In this document: positions 26,793 to 35,695 of the stretch, piece after piece
Layout: each line of letters opens with the position of its first letter
How positions within the stretch are numbered: the stretch's first letter is position 1
Assembly (NCBI RefSeq): GCF_008297975.1
Contig: NZ_VLNY01000015.1
Span: forward strand, 46,559-110,558
Direction: 5' to 3'
Length of the DNA stretch: 64,000 nt
Source: Antrihabitans cavernicola
GTDB taxonomy: Bacteria > Actinomycetota > Actinomycetes > Mycobacteriales > Mycobacteriaceae
The notes under the pieces: generated by a model
Database searches by the model: none
What the model saw: only the letters and a program-made list of their open reading frames with translations
What the model was told of the DNA's origin: nothing
Position numbers and translations under genes: made by a program

Positions 26793-28712
26793 ATGGGTCT
26801 CACCTCCTCGCGTTGTTCGCAGACTAGCTGGCAAGATGCACTGGTGCACCTCGCGCTCGGTCTCGTCATCCTCGTCGCTACATCCGCCGCGCTGGCCGCG
26901 GCCGCCAAGCGGTTCGGTGTATCCGAACCGTTGGTGCTCACGATCGCCGGCGTCATCGGCTCGTACCTGACGTTCGTTCCCGACGTGGAAATCGATCCCG
27001 AACTCGTGCTCCTCGGATTGCTGCCGCCGCTGCTGTACACGGCGGCGATCAAGACGTCGTTGGTCGATTTCCGTGCCAACAAGCGGGCCATCGCACTGCT
27101 GTCCGTCGGTCTTGTCATCTTCAGTACGTTCGCGGTCGGCGCGGTGGTCTGGCTGCTGCTGCCGGTACCGTTCGCCGCGGCTGTCGCAGTCGGGGCGGTT
27201 GTCGCACCACCGGATGCCGTCGCGGCCACCGCGGTGGCGCGGCGCATCGGGATGCCGCGTCGCATCGTCACCCTGCTAGAGGGTGAGTCGCTGTTCAACG
27301 ACGCGACCGCACTTGTGCTGGTGCGCACCGCGATTGCAGCGTCCGCGGGCTCGTTCAGCGTGTGGCGTGCGGGGGGCGATTTTCTCCTTGCCGCTGGTGG
27401 CGGTGCCGCCGTCGGCATCGTCGTCGCGTTCCTGCTCGCAACGCTGCGACGCCGGATCACCGATCCCGTCGTCGATACGACGCTGTCCTTCCTTGCACCG
27501 TTCATCGCGTACCTTCCCGCCGAAGAGATCGGGGCGTCGGGCGTGATCGCGGTCGTGGTCTGCGGTCTGATCCTGGGCCACGGCGCACCGAAATGGCAGA
27601 GCGCCGCATCACGTATCGCCGAGCGAACCAATTGGCAGACAGTCCAATTCATTCTCGAGAACACAGTCTTCCTGCTGATCGGTCTGCAGGTGCGCGTCAT
27701 CGCGCAGAACGCGTGGAACAGCGGACTCGACCACGGCCGACTGGTCGCCGCATGCGTCGGCGTCCTGCTCGCCGTGGTGATCGTGCGGCCGATCTGGGTG
27801 TTCCCCGCGACGTATATGTCACGCTTGATACCCAGCGTGCGACGGGCCGATCCGGCGCCACCGTGGACCTTCGTTGCGATCATTTCCTGGGCGGGCATGC
27901 GCGGCGTCGTCACGCTCGCCGCGGTTTTCCTGCTGCCGGACACGACACCGGAGCTGGATGTTCTGAAGCTGCTCGCGTTGGTCGTGGTCGGTGGCACCCT
28001 GCTGGTGCAGGGCACGTCGTTGCCGTGGCTCGTCACCTTGCTGAACCTTCGCGGACCCAGCAGGGCGGAGGACGCTCTGCAACAGGCGTCGCTGCTGCAG
28101 CAGGCGGGCGACGCAGGCCTGGTCGCGCTGGCGGAGAACATCACCCCCGACACGTCGCAGGAGATCGTCGACAGCCTCCGGGCCCGACTCGCCCAGCGCA
28201 CCAACTCTTCCTGGGAGCGCCTCGGGCCGACGGAGGCAGATCGCATCACCCCCAGCGAGGAATACCGCAGGCTGCGCCTGAAGATGCTGGAGGCCGAACG
28301 CGCAACGGTGCTGAAGGTGCGCAGTGCGGGCACCGTCGATCACGAGGTTCTGCAGGTGGTGATGGGAGTGCTCGACCTGGAGGAATCGATGATCGATCGT
28401 TTCGACGAGGCCGAGGAAGAGATCCGCGAGGAACGGTTGACCGCCCCCGTCATCGGTGGCTGCGAGCACCTGGAAGCAGCGCCGACGACGTGCGTGCCGG
28501 ACAGCCCCGGCGTCTGCAAGGAATGCGTCGAAGAGGGCCTGACCTGGGTGCATCTGCGAATGTGCCTGACGTGTGGGCACATCGCCTGCTGTGATTCTTC
28601 GCCGGGCAATCACGCGTCGAAGCATTTCCGTAGCAGCGCTCACCCGGTGATGCGCAGTGTCGAGCCGGGCGAAGCGTGGCGCTGGTGCTTCGTCGACAGC
28701 GTTCTCGGCTGA
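26793..28712 (+). CDS. CPA1-type Na+/H+ antiporter fused to a UBP-type zinc finger
   Basis: A 639-residue protein. Residues 15-420 carry about 12 membrane segments of a cation:proton antiporter, with LLPPLLYTAAIKTS near 70 and the ion-site motif EGESLFNDATALVL near 170. Residues 420-555 form a cytoplasmic helical part. From about 558 to the end a UBP zinc finger appears: CEHLEAAPTTCVPDSPGVCK with CxxC, CLTCGHIACCDSSPGNHA and HPVMRS, with all metal ligands kept. In eukaryotes this finger binds free ubiquitin C-termini. The ligand in bacteria is not known. The start could also be a GTG about 50 bases downstream. Confidence 0.88.
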   Translation: MGLTSSRCSQTSWQDALVHLALGLVILVATSAALAAAAKRFGVSEPLVLTIAGVIGSYLTFVPDVEIDPELVLLGLLPPLLYTAAIKTSLVDFRANKRAIALLSVGLVIFSTFAVGAVVWLLLPVPFAAAVAVGAVVAPPDAVAATAVARRIGMPRRIVTLLEGESLFNDATALVLVRTAIAASAGSFSVWRAGGDFLLAAGGGAAVGIVVAFLLATLRRRITDPVVDTTLSFLAPFIAYLPAEEIGASGVIAVVVCGLILGHGAPKWQSAASRIAERTNWQTVQFILENTVFLLIGLQVRVIAQNAWNSGLDHGRLVAACVGVLLAVVIVRPIWVFPATYMSRLIPSVRRADPAPPWTFVAIISWAGMRGVVTLAAVFLLPDTTPELDVLKLLALVVVGGTLLVQGTSLPWLVTLLNLRGPSRAEDALQQASLLQQAGDAGLVALAENITPDTSQEIVDSLRARLAQRTNSSWERLGPTEADRITPSEEYRRLRLKMLEAERATVLKVRSAGTVDHEVLQVVMGVLDLEESMIDRFDEAEEEIREERLTAPVIGGCEHLEAAPTTCVPDSPGVCKECVEEGLTWVHLRMCLTCGHIACCDSSPGNHASKHFRSSAHPVMRSVEPGEAWRWCFVDSVLG

Positions 28713-28800
28713 CGATTTGCAGGTAGTCGATTACTCGCGACTACGTAGCAGCGATCAGCGAGGGTGATAAGACACAATCGGTCTGCAGAATCGAGGTCTG

Positions 28801-29124
28801 ATGAGCGCCCAGCACAACGTGACCGCCGCCGCTGCATTGTTGGCGCCGATCACCACCACTGCCGTCGTGGGCGTTCTCGGCTTGGTAACAGAGCTGCGTG
28901 CTGGTCGCGCTCGACGGCGGCAGGAAGAGCTCGATCAGGCGCCGCACGGCGTCGACTACGCCGCCGCGTGGTGGGATGCGCGGCAGACGGAGTCGACGTC
29001 CGAGGGTTTGCACTCGGCAGCGGTCACGGTGCTCGCCTGGTTGGACGAGTCCCGTGACGCTGTCGTCGAGCCGAAGTGGCGACGGCTCGAGCGCCGGCTC
29101 AGACCTGCTCGCGGGCTGCGATGA
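28801..29124 (+). CDS. Small hypothetical protein with one hydrophobic segment
   Basis: A 107-residue protein not assigned to a family. One hydrophobic stretch is at about 8-30 (AAAALLAPITTTAVVGVLGL), and the rest is polar with two Trp-rich spots (YAAAWWDARQ and VEPKWRRLERRL). The last 26 bases overlap the convergent Clp-N gene. Coding character is moderate, so it may be a membrane-anchored protein of unknown role. Confidence 0.45.
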   Translation: MSAQHNVTAAAALLAPITTTAVVGVLGLVTELRAGRARRRQEELDQAPHGVDYAAAWWDARQTESTSEGLHSAAVTVLAWLDESRDAVVEPKWRRLERRLRPARGLR

Positions 29125-29827
29125 TCGTTGCGACGTCCGCGGCGATCTTGGTCTCCGCAGTGGCCTTGTCGATCCCGAGGCTCGACAGCGGGCCGTTGCC
29201 GTCCTCCAACTCCAGCAGGGCAAGCAGAATGTGCTCGGTGCCGACGTAGTTGTGCCCGAGGCGCAACGCTTCGCGGAAGGTCAGTTCGAAGACCTTCTTC
29301 GTCGCAGCGTCGAACGGAATCAACGCGGGCACGGAGTCCGACGGCGGTCCAAGGGTGGCCGTGACGGCCGACCGCACCGCATCCAACTGCACGCCTTGCG
29401 CGACGATTGCCTTCGCGGCGAGAGCATTCGGTTCCGCAAGCAGCCCGAGCACCACGTGTGCGGTCACGATTTCCGGGCTCGACGCCGCGCGAGCCTCGTT
29501 CTGCGACACCACGACCACGTTGCGCGCTCGGTCGGTGAAGCGGCTGAAGCCGGCGTTGGGATCCATCGCCGATCCTTCGCCGGCCTTGGGCACGAACCGC
29601 TTCTGCGCGGCTTGCTTGGTCACACCCATGCTCTTGCCGATGTCGGTCCAGGAGGCGCCGGAGCGACGGGCTTGATCGACGAAGTGGCCGATCAGATGGT
29701 CGGCGACGTCGCCGAGATGGTCGGCGGCGAGGACCGCGTCGGTGAGTTGTTCGAGTGCGTCGGTGTGCACTTTCTTGATGGCTTCGATCAGGTCGTCGAG
29801 TCGCACTTGCATGTTCGGTGTCGTCAT
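29099..29827 (-). CDS. HTH plus Clp-N domain protein
   Basis: A 242-residue protein made of two parts. Residues 1-80 contain a helix-turn-helix (SGASWTDIGKSMGVTKQAAQ) of the kind found with Clp amino-terminal domains. Residues 90-242 hold two Clp-N repeats (FTDRARNVVVVSQNEARAAS and LGHNYVGTEHILLALLELED), the substrate-recognition part of ClpA/ClpC. There is no ATPase. It probably senses or recruits proteins for the Clp machine and also binds DNA. Two 17-base palindromes immediately upstream suggest that it controls itself and the divergent gene. Confidence 0.82.
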   Translation of the reverse strand: MTTPNMQVRLDDLIEAIKKVHTDALEQLTDAVLAADHLGDVADHLIGHFVDQARRSGASWTDIGKSMGVTKQAAQKRFVPKAGEGSAMDPNAGFSRFTDRARNVVVVSQNEARAASSPEIVTAHVVLGLLAEPNALAAKAIVAQGVQLDAVRSAVTATLGPPSDSVPALIPFDAATKKVFELTFREALRLGHNYVGTEHILLALLELEDGNGPLSSLGIDKATAETKIAADVATIIAAREQV

Positions 29828-29829
29828 GC

Positions 29830-29846
29830 GTCAACCATAGGTTGAC
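29830..29846. promoter_or_regulatory. Palindromic operator 1 of the HTH/Clp-N gene
   Basis: Perfect inverted repeat GTCAACC-ATA-GGTTGAC, directly upstream of the start codon. It shares the core GTCAAC/GTTGAC with operator 2, with centres 29 bases apart. Confidence 0.65.
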
Positions 29847-29858
29847 GATTCTAGCTTC

Positions 29859-29875
29859 GTCAACCCCGAGTTGAC
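29859..29875. promoter_or_regulatory. Palindromic operator 2 of the HTH/Clp-N gene
   Basis: Inverted repeat GTCAAC-CCCGA-GTTGAC between the HTH/Clp-N gene and the divergent nuclease-family gene. Twin copies of the same core imply cooperative binding by one regulator. Confidence 0.62.
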
Positions 29876-29914
29876 GGTGGCTATACTTGACCCATCCGAC
29901 CGAAAGGCTCAGCA

Positions 29915-30667
29915 GTGCGGCGTCTGTCTGTGCTCACGCTCAACCTCGCACGGCCGACCGCCGACCGAGCGCGCCCACTGCTCGAATACCTGTGGCACCG
30001 CCCGGAAGATCTGCTGGTGCTCACCGAGGTGGGTCGTGGCGCAGGCTCGAATCTGGTTGCGGCGGTGTGCAAACAGGCCGGTTACACGGTGATCGACAGT
30101 CGGGCAGGCGATTACGGCGTGCTGCTGATTTCGCGCACCGGCACGCTCGATACCGACCTGAATTTTCCTCGACCGGACCTGATGCCCGATCGAGTCGCAG
30201 CGGCCAGGTGGGACAACATGATTCGGATCGTCGGTGTGTACGGCGCCGCGAGCGATCCGGTCCGCTACTCCTCGCAGAAGCAGCGCCAACGCAAACGTGA
30301 CTGGCTGGAATCGTTCGATTGCTCGCTCGGTGCCGCAGATCTGCATTTACCGGCCCTGCTGATCGGCGACCTGAATCTTGTTGCCCCCGGGTACCGCGAT
30401 CGGCTGCCCTACGTGCTCGCCGAGGAAACCGCGTTCTACCGGTCGCTACAGATCGAGCACCACCTCACCGACGCCTACGCTGCTGCACACAACGACGACG
30501 GCGCGGTCACCTGGGTCGATCACAGCGGTGTCGGTTGCCGCTACGACCACGCGTTCGTCACGTCGGATCTGGTTGCAGCGGTCACGGATTGCCACATCGA
30601 CCACACACCGCGTGAGGAAGGCCGCACCGACCATTCGGCGCTGTCGATCACACTCGAATTGGAGTGA
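29915..30667 (+). CDS. Endonuclease/exonuclease/phosphatase-family protein
   Basis: A 250-residue protein of the EEP superfamily (DNase I/AP endonuclease-like phosphodiesterases). LSVLTLNLARP at the start matches the first Asn motif, LLVLTEVGRG the Glu motif, PALLIGDLNLV the D-x-N motif near residue 150, and EGRTDHSALSI the terminal DH motif, so the active site looks complete. The GTG start was kept as the only good start before the Asn motif. It is divergent from the HTH/Clp-N gene across the two palindromes. The substrate may be DNA or a phosphodiester. Confidence 0.82.
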   Translation: MRRLSVLTLNLARPTADRARPLLEYLWHRPEDLLVLTEVGRGAGSNLVAAVCKQAGYTVIDSRAGDYGVLLISRTGTLDTDLNFPRPDLMPDRVAAARWDNMIRIVGVYGAASDPVRYSSQKQRQRKRDWLESFDCSLGAADLHLPALLIGDLNLVAPGYRDRLPYVLAEETAFYRSLQIEHHLTDAYAAAHNDDGAVTWVDHSGVGCRYDHAFVTSDLVAAVTDCHIDHTPREEGRTDHSALSITLELE

Positions 30668-31042
30668 CTATCGACGCGGTTGCTCGTGCCGCCCGCGACC
30701 CACGTCGGGGTCGAGCTTGTCGGCCTTACGCCAATCATGTTCCAACTCTTCCCGAGACGACGCGACGATGCCGGCCTGCTCCTTCGCACGCTTCTGCAGC
30801 TCTTCGGCCTCCGCGGCTTTGGACTGAGCAAGTGCACGGGCCTGCTCGGCTTCGGCCTGAGTCTGTGCGGCGACGACGCGCTGCTGATCGACGACCGCGC
30901 TGCGTTGCGACACGTCGGCGCGCAGCTTCTCGGCTTTGGCGCGACGCCGACCTTTGCTGTTGCGCAACGCGGCGACGATCGCGAGCAAAACCAAGATCAC
31001 CAGTACGGCGACCACGATGACCATGACAGCAGTGGAATCCAT
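30668..31042 (-). CDS. Membrane-anchored coiled-coil protein
   Basis: A 124-residue protein with an N-terminal membrane helix (MVIVVAVLVILVLLAIVAAL, about residues 7-26), then a Lys/Arg-rich stretch and a long Ala/Gln/Glu-rich coiled coil at about 38-105, ending in a basic tail. Proteins of this form are common in mycolic-acid actinomycetes, with no defined role. The stop codon abuts the end of the convergent nuclease-family gene. Confidence 0.68.
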   Translation of the reverse strand: MDSTAVMVIVVAVLVILVLLAIVAALRNSKGRRRAKAEKLRADVSQRSAVVDQQRVVAAQTQAEAEQARALAQSKAAEAEELQKRAKEQAGIVASSREELEHDWRKADKLDPDVGRGRHEQPRR

Positions 31043-31122
31043 GACGTCCTCCTAGGGAAGCACTTGCCACGACGGTTACCCGAGCCGGCGGGATACCAAA
31101 CCCGAGCCGATACGTTGGATCC

Positions 31123-31584
31123 ATGACTACCGAACGGTTCGAAGTCCAACGTCAGATCGCCGCGACGCCTGCCAGAGTGTTCGACGTGCTGAGCGATCCA
31201 CGCGGGCACGTCGCCATCGACAGCTCGGGGATGCTGCAGTCCGCCGAAGGTGATCGGGTCACCAAGGCCGGCGACACGTTCGTCGTACACATGGACCGCG
31301 AGTCCAAAGGCGACATTCCGATGGGCAAGTACGACGTGACCGTCATCATCACCGAGTTCGAGCAAGACGTGGCCATCGAGTGGACCATCTCCGGCACGGT
31401 GCAGCCGCCGATCGAGCACCTTTACGGGTACAAGCTCGAAACCAGCGACATCGGCACCTTGGTGACCACCTACTACGACTGGAGCAAGATCGCCGAAAGG
31501 TACCGCACCAGCGGCATCTTCCCGATCATCCCGGAGGCAGGCCTGCGGGCGACGCTCGGGATTCTCGCGAGAACCGTCGAGTAG
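31123..31584 (+). CDS. SRPBCC-family protein
   Basis: A 153-residue START-like protein. The first strand FEVQRQIAATPARVFDVLSD and DPRGHVAIDSSGML are typical, followed by strands and a C-terminal helix (RTSGIFPIIPEAGLRATLGI). The ligand is unknown. It ends one base before the convergent BTAD regulator gene begins its 3' end, and is divergent from the coiled-coil protein gene. Confidence 0.8.
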   Translation: MTTERFEVQRQIAATPARVFDVLSDPRGHVAIDSSGMLQSAEGDRVTKAGDTFVVHMDRESKGDIPMGKYDVTVIITEFEQDVAIEWTISGTVQPPIEHLYGYKLETSDIGTLVTTYYDWSKIAERYRTSGIFPIIPEAGLRATLGILARTVE

Positions 31585-33387
31585 TCACAGACCGCTCACC
31601 GCTGCGATTCTGGCATGCAGGGCGGGATTGTCGACGCTGCGCGACGTCGCCCTCGCGGCCGCAAGGGTCCGCGGATCGTCGGGATCGATCTGATGGACCA
31701 ATGACCAGGAGAGGAACTCCGGCAGATCGGTGCGGATCGCGTCGTCCTGCAGCTTGGCAGCGAGCGATCGTACGAGCGCAGGGTCGACTCGCGCCGCAAG
31801 CTCCAGTTGCGCCGCACCGATGTACGCGGAGATCCACACGTACCGGTCCGACACGCGATCGCATCGGCGCCGCGCATCCAGGAACCACTCCCACGCCGCG
31901 TCGTCGTCACCGGCGTGTTCGGCCAGCAGCCCCAGGGTGCGGGCGGCAACTCCTTCCCAGCACGGATCACCGACCTCGCAGCCAAGGGCAAATGCCAGCT
32001 CGGCTTCGTTGCGAGCGTCCTCGTACCGTCCCGCCACGAAGAGACATTCGGCATGCATGGCCTGCGGGAACGGTTGGAACGCCGTCCACCGTTGCTCCTG
32101 CGCGCCGAGCAAACTCGCGGCGGACGCCACTTCAGCGTCGTGAGTCCGGCCGGCGAGCAGCAGCGAGCGGCTGAGCAGGCCGAGAGACCACGCGTGCTGA
32201 CGCGACCGCCCAGTGGCCGCCGCCTTCTCCGCCGAACTGGACAACAGTTCGATCGCCGAAAGATGCCGTCCACAATCGGCTTCGTTCATTCCGTGAATCG
32301 CCAGCACGGCCGCGACCACGCCGTCGTCACCGATGGTCTCCGCGACATCTTCGGCTTCGCTCAACGAGAGAGCGGCGGACCCGTGCCGACCGGCTTGAAC
32401 GTCGACGTATGCCAACTCGCGCAACGCTTCTGCCACCAGGTCGAGACGGCCGGCCGCGCGAGCTGCCAGGAGCGCGCGATGCAGCACGATGGCGCCCTCG
32501 CCGTCGGACCCGCGCACGGCGTGCACCAAGGCACTGCCCAACGCCAGCTGCACGGTAGCGCGCAGACCGGGGTCGTCCGACCGGGCAGCGTCGTCCTCTG
32601 CGTGCCGCAGGGTTTCGACACCGGCATCGGCGGCACCGGCATCCAAAGCTGTTGTCCCCGCTCGTAACAACGATTCCGCGACCGCGCCCGCACGCCTACC
32701 GGTGAGCGAGCGGCGCACCTGTTCCTCGGCGGCCGAGCGCATCGCAGGCGAGACCCGCAGGCCCGCACTCGCGAACATGCCCTCACACGCGGCAAGGTGG
32801 GCTTTGGCGACTCCGGTTCGCCCTGCGGCAACCAGCGCACGCAAGAACAACTCCTGCGCGGATTCGTCCATCGGCTCCAGACTCGCGACCCGCTCCGCGA
32901 TCGGTACCGCCGCTGTCGTGTCGCCAAAGGCGAGCAAGCGCAGCGCCTGGTTGCGAAGCTCGTCACGCGAACGCTGCGCACAATGCATGCGCGCCAACAT
33001 CAACCACATATCGAATTCGGGGCAGTCGCGTACGTCGACGCCGTCGAGCAATTCGCCGCCGATCTCACCGGCTTCGAGCGTGCCCGCATCCAAGTCCCAG
33101 ACGTCGAGCTGAAATTCGTTGCGGTGCAGTTCGATCGGATCGCCTCGAAACAGATCGGACCGCCCGAGACTGCGCCGAACATCGGCGAGCGTCCACCGCA
33201 ACGCGCCGAGTGGATCGTCGGTTTCTCCGAACAGCTCGGCGGCCAGATCGGCTCTGCGGCGCGGAGTTTCGGCCAGCGCGACCCGGGCGAGCACCGCCCA
33301 CGACTTTCGACCGCGCGGTTGCGGGCGAGGCTGCTCGCCGCCCCCTGTCACCAGTGGACGCCCGAGTAATCGCACCCGCACCGTCAC
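31585..33387 (-). CDS. BTAD-domain (AfsR/SARP-like) transcriptional regulator
   Basis: A 600-residue regulator. Residues 1-95 form an OmpR-like winged helix (VRVRLLGRPLVTGGGEQPRP, then RRRADLAAELFGETDDPLGA). The bacterial transcriptional activation domain follows at about 95-240, and the rest is a chain of TPR-like helical repeats. There is no NB-ARC ATPase part. Neighbouring genes on the same strand upstream are a tautomerase and a TetX-like monooxygenase, which it may control. The exact target is unknown. Confidence 0.83.
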   Translation of the reverse strand: MTVRVRLLGRPLVTGGGEQPRPQPRGRKSWAVLARVALAETPRRRADLAAELFGETDDPLGALRWTLADVRRSLGRSDLFRGDPIELHRNEFQLDVWDLDAGTLEAGEIGGELLDGVDVRDCPEFDMWLMLARMHCAQRSRDELRNQALRLLAFGDTTAAVPIAERVASLEPMDESAQELFLRALVAAGRTGVAKAHLAACEGMFASAGLRVSPAMRSAAEEQVRRSLTGRRAGAVAESLLRAGTTALDAGAADAGVETLRHAEDDAARSDDPGLRATVQLALGSALVHAVRGSDGEGAIVLHRALLAARAAGRLDLVAEALRELAYVDVQAGRHGSAALSLSEAEDVAETIGDDGVVAAVLAIHGMNEADCGRHLSAIELLSSSAEKAAATGRSRQHAWSLGLLSRSLLLAGRTHDAEVASAASLLGAQEQRWTAFQPFPQAMHAECLFVAGRYEDARNEAELAFALGCEVGDPCWEGVAARTLGLLAEHAGDDDAAWEWFLDARRRCDRVSDRYVWISAYIGAAQLELAARVDPALVRSLAAKLQDDAIRTDLPEFLSWSLVHQIDPDDPRTLAAARATSRSVDNPALHARIAAVSGL

Positions 33388-33399
33388 GACGTTCGGCGA

Positions 33400-33636
33400 T
33401 CAGCCGGCGACAGCCGCCGGCTGATTGCCCTGCAGCGCCAGCACATCCGCTGTGGTGAGGCCTTGACCTCCGATGCCCCAGCTGCCACTGCGCACCTCCT
33501 CGACGACTACCCAGGTGACTCCGCGGAGGTTCTCGCCCTCCACCGCCACCATCGCGTCGGTGACACTACGGATCATGTCCGCTTTCTGCTCATCGGTAAA
33601 GACATCCTCGATGACGCGAATGTTGACCAGTGGCAT
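33400..33636 (-). CDS. 4-oxalocrotonate tautomerase-family enzyme
   Basis: A 78-residue protein. The start at MPLVNIRVIEDVF leaves Pro as the first residue after Met removal, the catalytic base of this family. An AGGAG site precedes it, so the 39-residue upstream extension was rejected. It keeps the two-strand/one-helix tautomerase form. It lies on one strand between the monooxygenase and BTAD genes, and may act on an enol formed by the monooxygenase. Confidence 0.82.
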   Translation of the reverse strand: MPLVNIRVIEDVFTDEQKADMIRSVTDAMVAVEGENLRGVTWVVVEEVRSGSWGIGGQGLTTADVLALQGNQPAAVAG

Positions 33637-33715
33637 AACTCCTCCTTGCACTTTCTTCCGGACTAGCTGACAAGGAGACGATGTCGCCGCACCGTGTGAG
33701 TCGGCGTGTGAGGAT

Positions 33716-34897
33716 TTACGACGGCGGAAGCGGGTAGTCGCGGAGGTCGACATCGTTGGCGTAGTTGTCGGTCATCTTCATCATCATGTTCAAGAGGAAC
33801 GAGTACTTGAACGTCGCGTTGCGCAGCCACAACCGCAGCGGCGACGACGGCGCGAGGAACGGCCCGGCACTCCCTTTTCGTGCAACCTTTGCGTAGCGAT
33901 GCATGACGATGTTGTACTGCTCGAACGCGATGCGGTGATCACCGTCCGCGGCTGCGAGCTCGCCCGCCAGCACGTACGCTCCCACGATTCCCAGACCGGT
34001 TCCGAAGCCGCCCAACGTGTTTCCGTAGGCCGAGTCGCCGATCAACACCACCCGACCGGTCGAGTACCTGTCCATCGCGACCCGCGCGATCGCATCGAGG
34101 TAGAAGTCCGACGCTTCGGGCAGCGCGGCAATCATCTCGGGCACCTGCCACCCGACACCGGCGAAAGCGTCGACCAGAATCTGCTTCTGCGCCTCGACGT
34201 CCCTGCGGTCGTAGTCGCGGGGACCGGATGCGAACACGTAGAGCTCGGGCGCCTTGGAACCGCCCAGCACCGCCATTCGGCCCGGCACGTTGTACATCAG
34301 CCCCACAGCACGCTCGCGGGTTTCGGCCGCGTCATTGCTCACCGGCGATCCACCGACCACCGCGTAGTAGTAGCCCAGATGCTTGACGTAATCGCTCTCC
34401 GGACCGAAGGCCAACCGTCGGACGATCGAGTGGATACCGTCCGCGCCGACCACCAGGTCGAAGGTTCGGGGCTCGGCATTTTCGAACTCGACGTCGACAC
34501 CAGTCGCCGTCTCGGTCAACGAACTGATGGAGTCGCCGAAGATGTATTCGACGGTGTCGCGGGTGCGCTCGTAGAGAATCTCGGACAGGTCGCCGCGCAG
34601 GATTTCCACATCACCGCCGATGAATTCACCGGGGATGGTCGCGAGCCGCGTACCACCGTCGTCGACGATCAACAGGTCGGTCTTGCCGGTCTGCCTGCGC
34701 TCGATTTCAGCGAGAATCCCCATCTCCTCCAGCACCTTTCGATGTGTCGCGCCCTTGAAGTCGACCGCTTGGCCACCGGGCCGCAGGGCCGCATTGCGCT
34801 CCACCACCGTCACCGCACAGCCGTAGCGATCGAGCCAATACGCCAGTGCCGGACCCGCGATGCTCGCGCCCGAGATGAGAACCGAATTGATCTGCAT
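33716..34897 (-). CDS. TetX/UbiH-like FAD-dependent monooxygenase
   Basis: A 393-residue flavoprotein hydroxylase. The FAD-binding motif SGASIAGPALAYWLDRYG is at about 9-26, the DG motif is in DLVVGADGIHSIVRRL near residue 150 and the GD motif is in RVVLIGDSAYGNTLGGFGTG near residue 285. TetX-type enzymes hydroxylate aromatic or tetracycline-like compounds, and the substrate here is unknown. The gene is divergent from a TetR regulator with a 10-base inverted repeat between them. A tautomerase gene follows after 79 bases. Confidence 0.87.
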   Translation of the reverse strand: MQINSVLISGASIAGPALAYWLDRYGCAVTVVERNAALRPGGQAVDFKGATHRKVLEEMGILAEIERRQTGKTDLLIVDDGGTRLATIPGEFIGGDVEILRGDLSEILYERTRDTVEYIFGDSISSLTETATGVDVEFENAEPRTFDLVVGADGIHSIVRRLAFGPESDYVKHLGYYYAVVGGSPVSNDAAETRERAVGLMYNVPGRMAVLGGSKAPELYVFASGPRDYDRRDVEAQKQILVDAFAGVGWQVPEMIAALPEASDFYLDAIARVAMDRYSTGRVVLIGDSAYGNTLGGFGTGLGIVGAYVLAGELAAADGDHRIAFEQYNIVMHRYAKVARKGSAGPFLAPSSPLRLWLRNATFKYSFLLNMMMKMTDNYANDVDLRDYPLPPS

Positions 34898-34911
34898 TTT
34901 CCGCTCCTGCT

Positions 34912-34955
34912 AACTGTGTCTGTCGGACGCAATTTAGCGTATGGTAGACACAGTT
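34912..34955. promoter_or_regulatory. Inverted repeat operator between monooxygenase and TetR genes
   Basis: Perfect ten-base arms AACTGTGTCT and AGACACAGTT separated by 24 bases, in the 89-base divergent gap. The right arm lies 32 bases before the TetR start. This suits a TetR site covering both promoters. Confidence 0.6.
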
Positions 34956-34986
34956 TCGGGTCAAGCCCCAATTTCAGGAGGACCGG

Positions 34987-35691
34987 ATGGCCGCGGCAAC
35001 GAACACCGCAGAACTGCTCTGGGGACCGCCGAACAGGCCGAAGCGCGGACCGAAGCCCGCGCTGAGCCTGGATCGAATCCTCGAGACCGCGATCGCCCTG
35101 GCCGACTCCGACGGCCTGGCCTCGCTGTCGATGCAGAAGCTGGCCGAGGAACTCGGCTTCACCAAGATGTCGCTGTACCGCTACACACCGGGCCGCGCCG
35201 AACTGACCGCGTTGATGCTGGACGTCGCGCTCGGTGCGCCGCCGGACCTCTCACCGACGCACGGCTGGCGGTCCAAGTTGCACGCGCTCGCTACGCAACT
35301 CCATCACCTGAGTGCGCATCATCCGTGGTCTCTCGAGATCGCAGTGGGAACCCGGATTTTCGGGCCCAACGAGCTCGGTTGGCTGGAGTCCGGCTTGGCG
35401 GCACTGGCGGGCACAGGCCTTACCGGCGGCGAGAAACTGGATGCGATCGTGCTCGTGTTCGGGCATGTGCGCGCGCTGGTGCAGCAGACCGCATCGACGC
35501 CCGGCGGCGGTTCCGAGCAGGATCTCAACGCGGTGATGGCAGGCGTCCTCGCCGAGAATGCGCACACCTATCCCGAGGTACTGGCGGCCTTTTCCGCGGC
35601 AGGCGCTGCCGCCGAGTTCGACAACGCGTTGGAGTTCGGGCTTGCGAGAATCTTCGATGGGTTGGCGATGCTGATCGCCGAGCGGAACTGA
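34987..35691 (+). CDS. TetR-family transcriptional regulator
   Basis: A 234-residue TetR regulator with an N-terminal extension (NRPKRGPKPALSLDRILETA) in front of the helix-turn-helix (SLSMQKLAEELGFTKMSLYR). The C-terminal ligand part resembles the TetR_C class that binds tetracycline-like molecules, consistent with the TetX-like neighbour. The start follows a strong AGGAGG site. It most likely represses the divergent monooxygenase operon. Confidence 0.9.
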   Translation: MAAATNTAELLWGPPNRPKRGPKPALSLDRILETAIALADSDGLASLSMQKLAEELGFTKMSLYRYTPGRAELTALMLDVALGAPPDLSPTHGWRSKLHALATQLHHLSAHHPWSLEIAVGTRIFGPNELGWLESGLAALAGTGLTGGEKLDAIVLVFGHVRALVQQTASTPGGGSEQDLNAVMAGVLAENAHTYPEVLAAFSAAGAAAEFDNALEFGLARIFDGLAMLIAERN

Positions 35692-35695
35692 AGCG

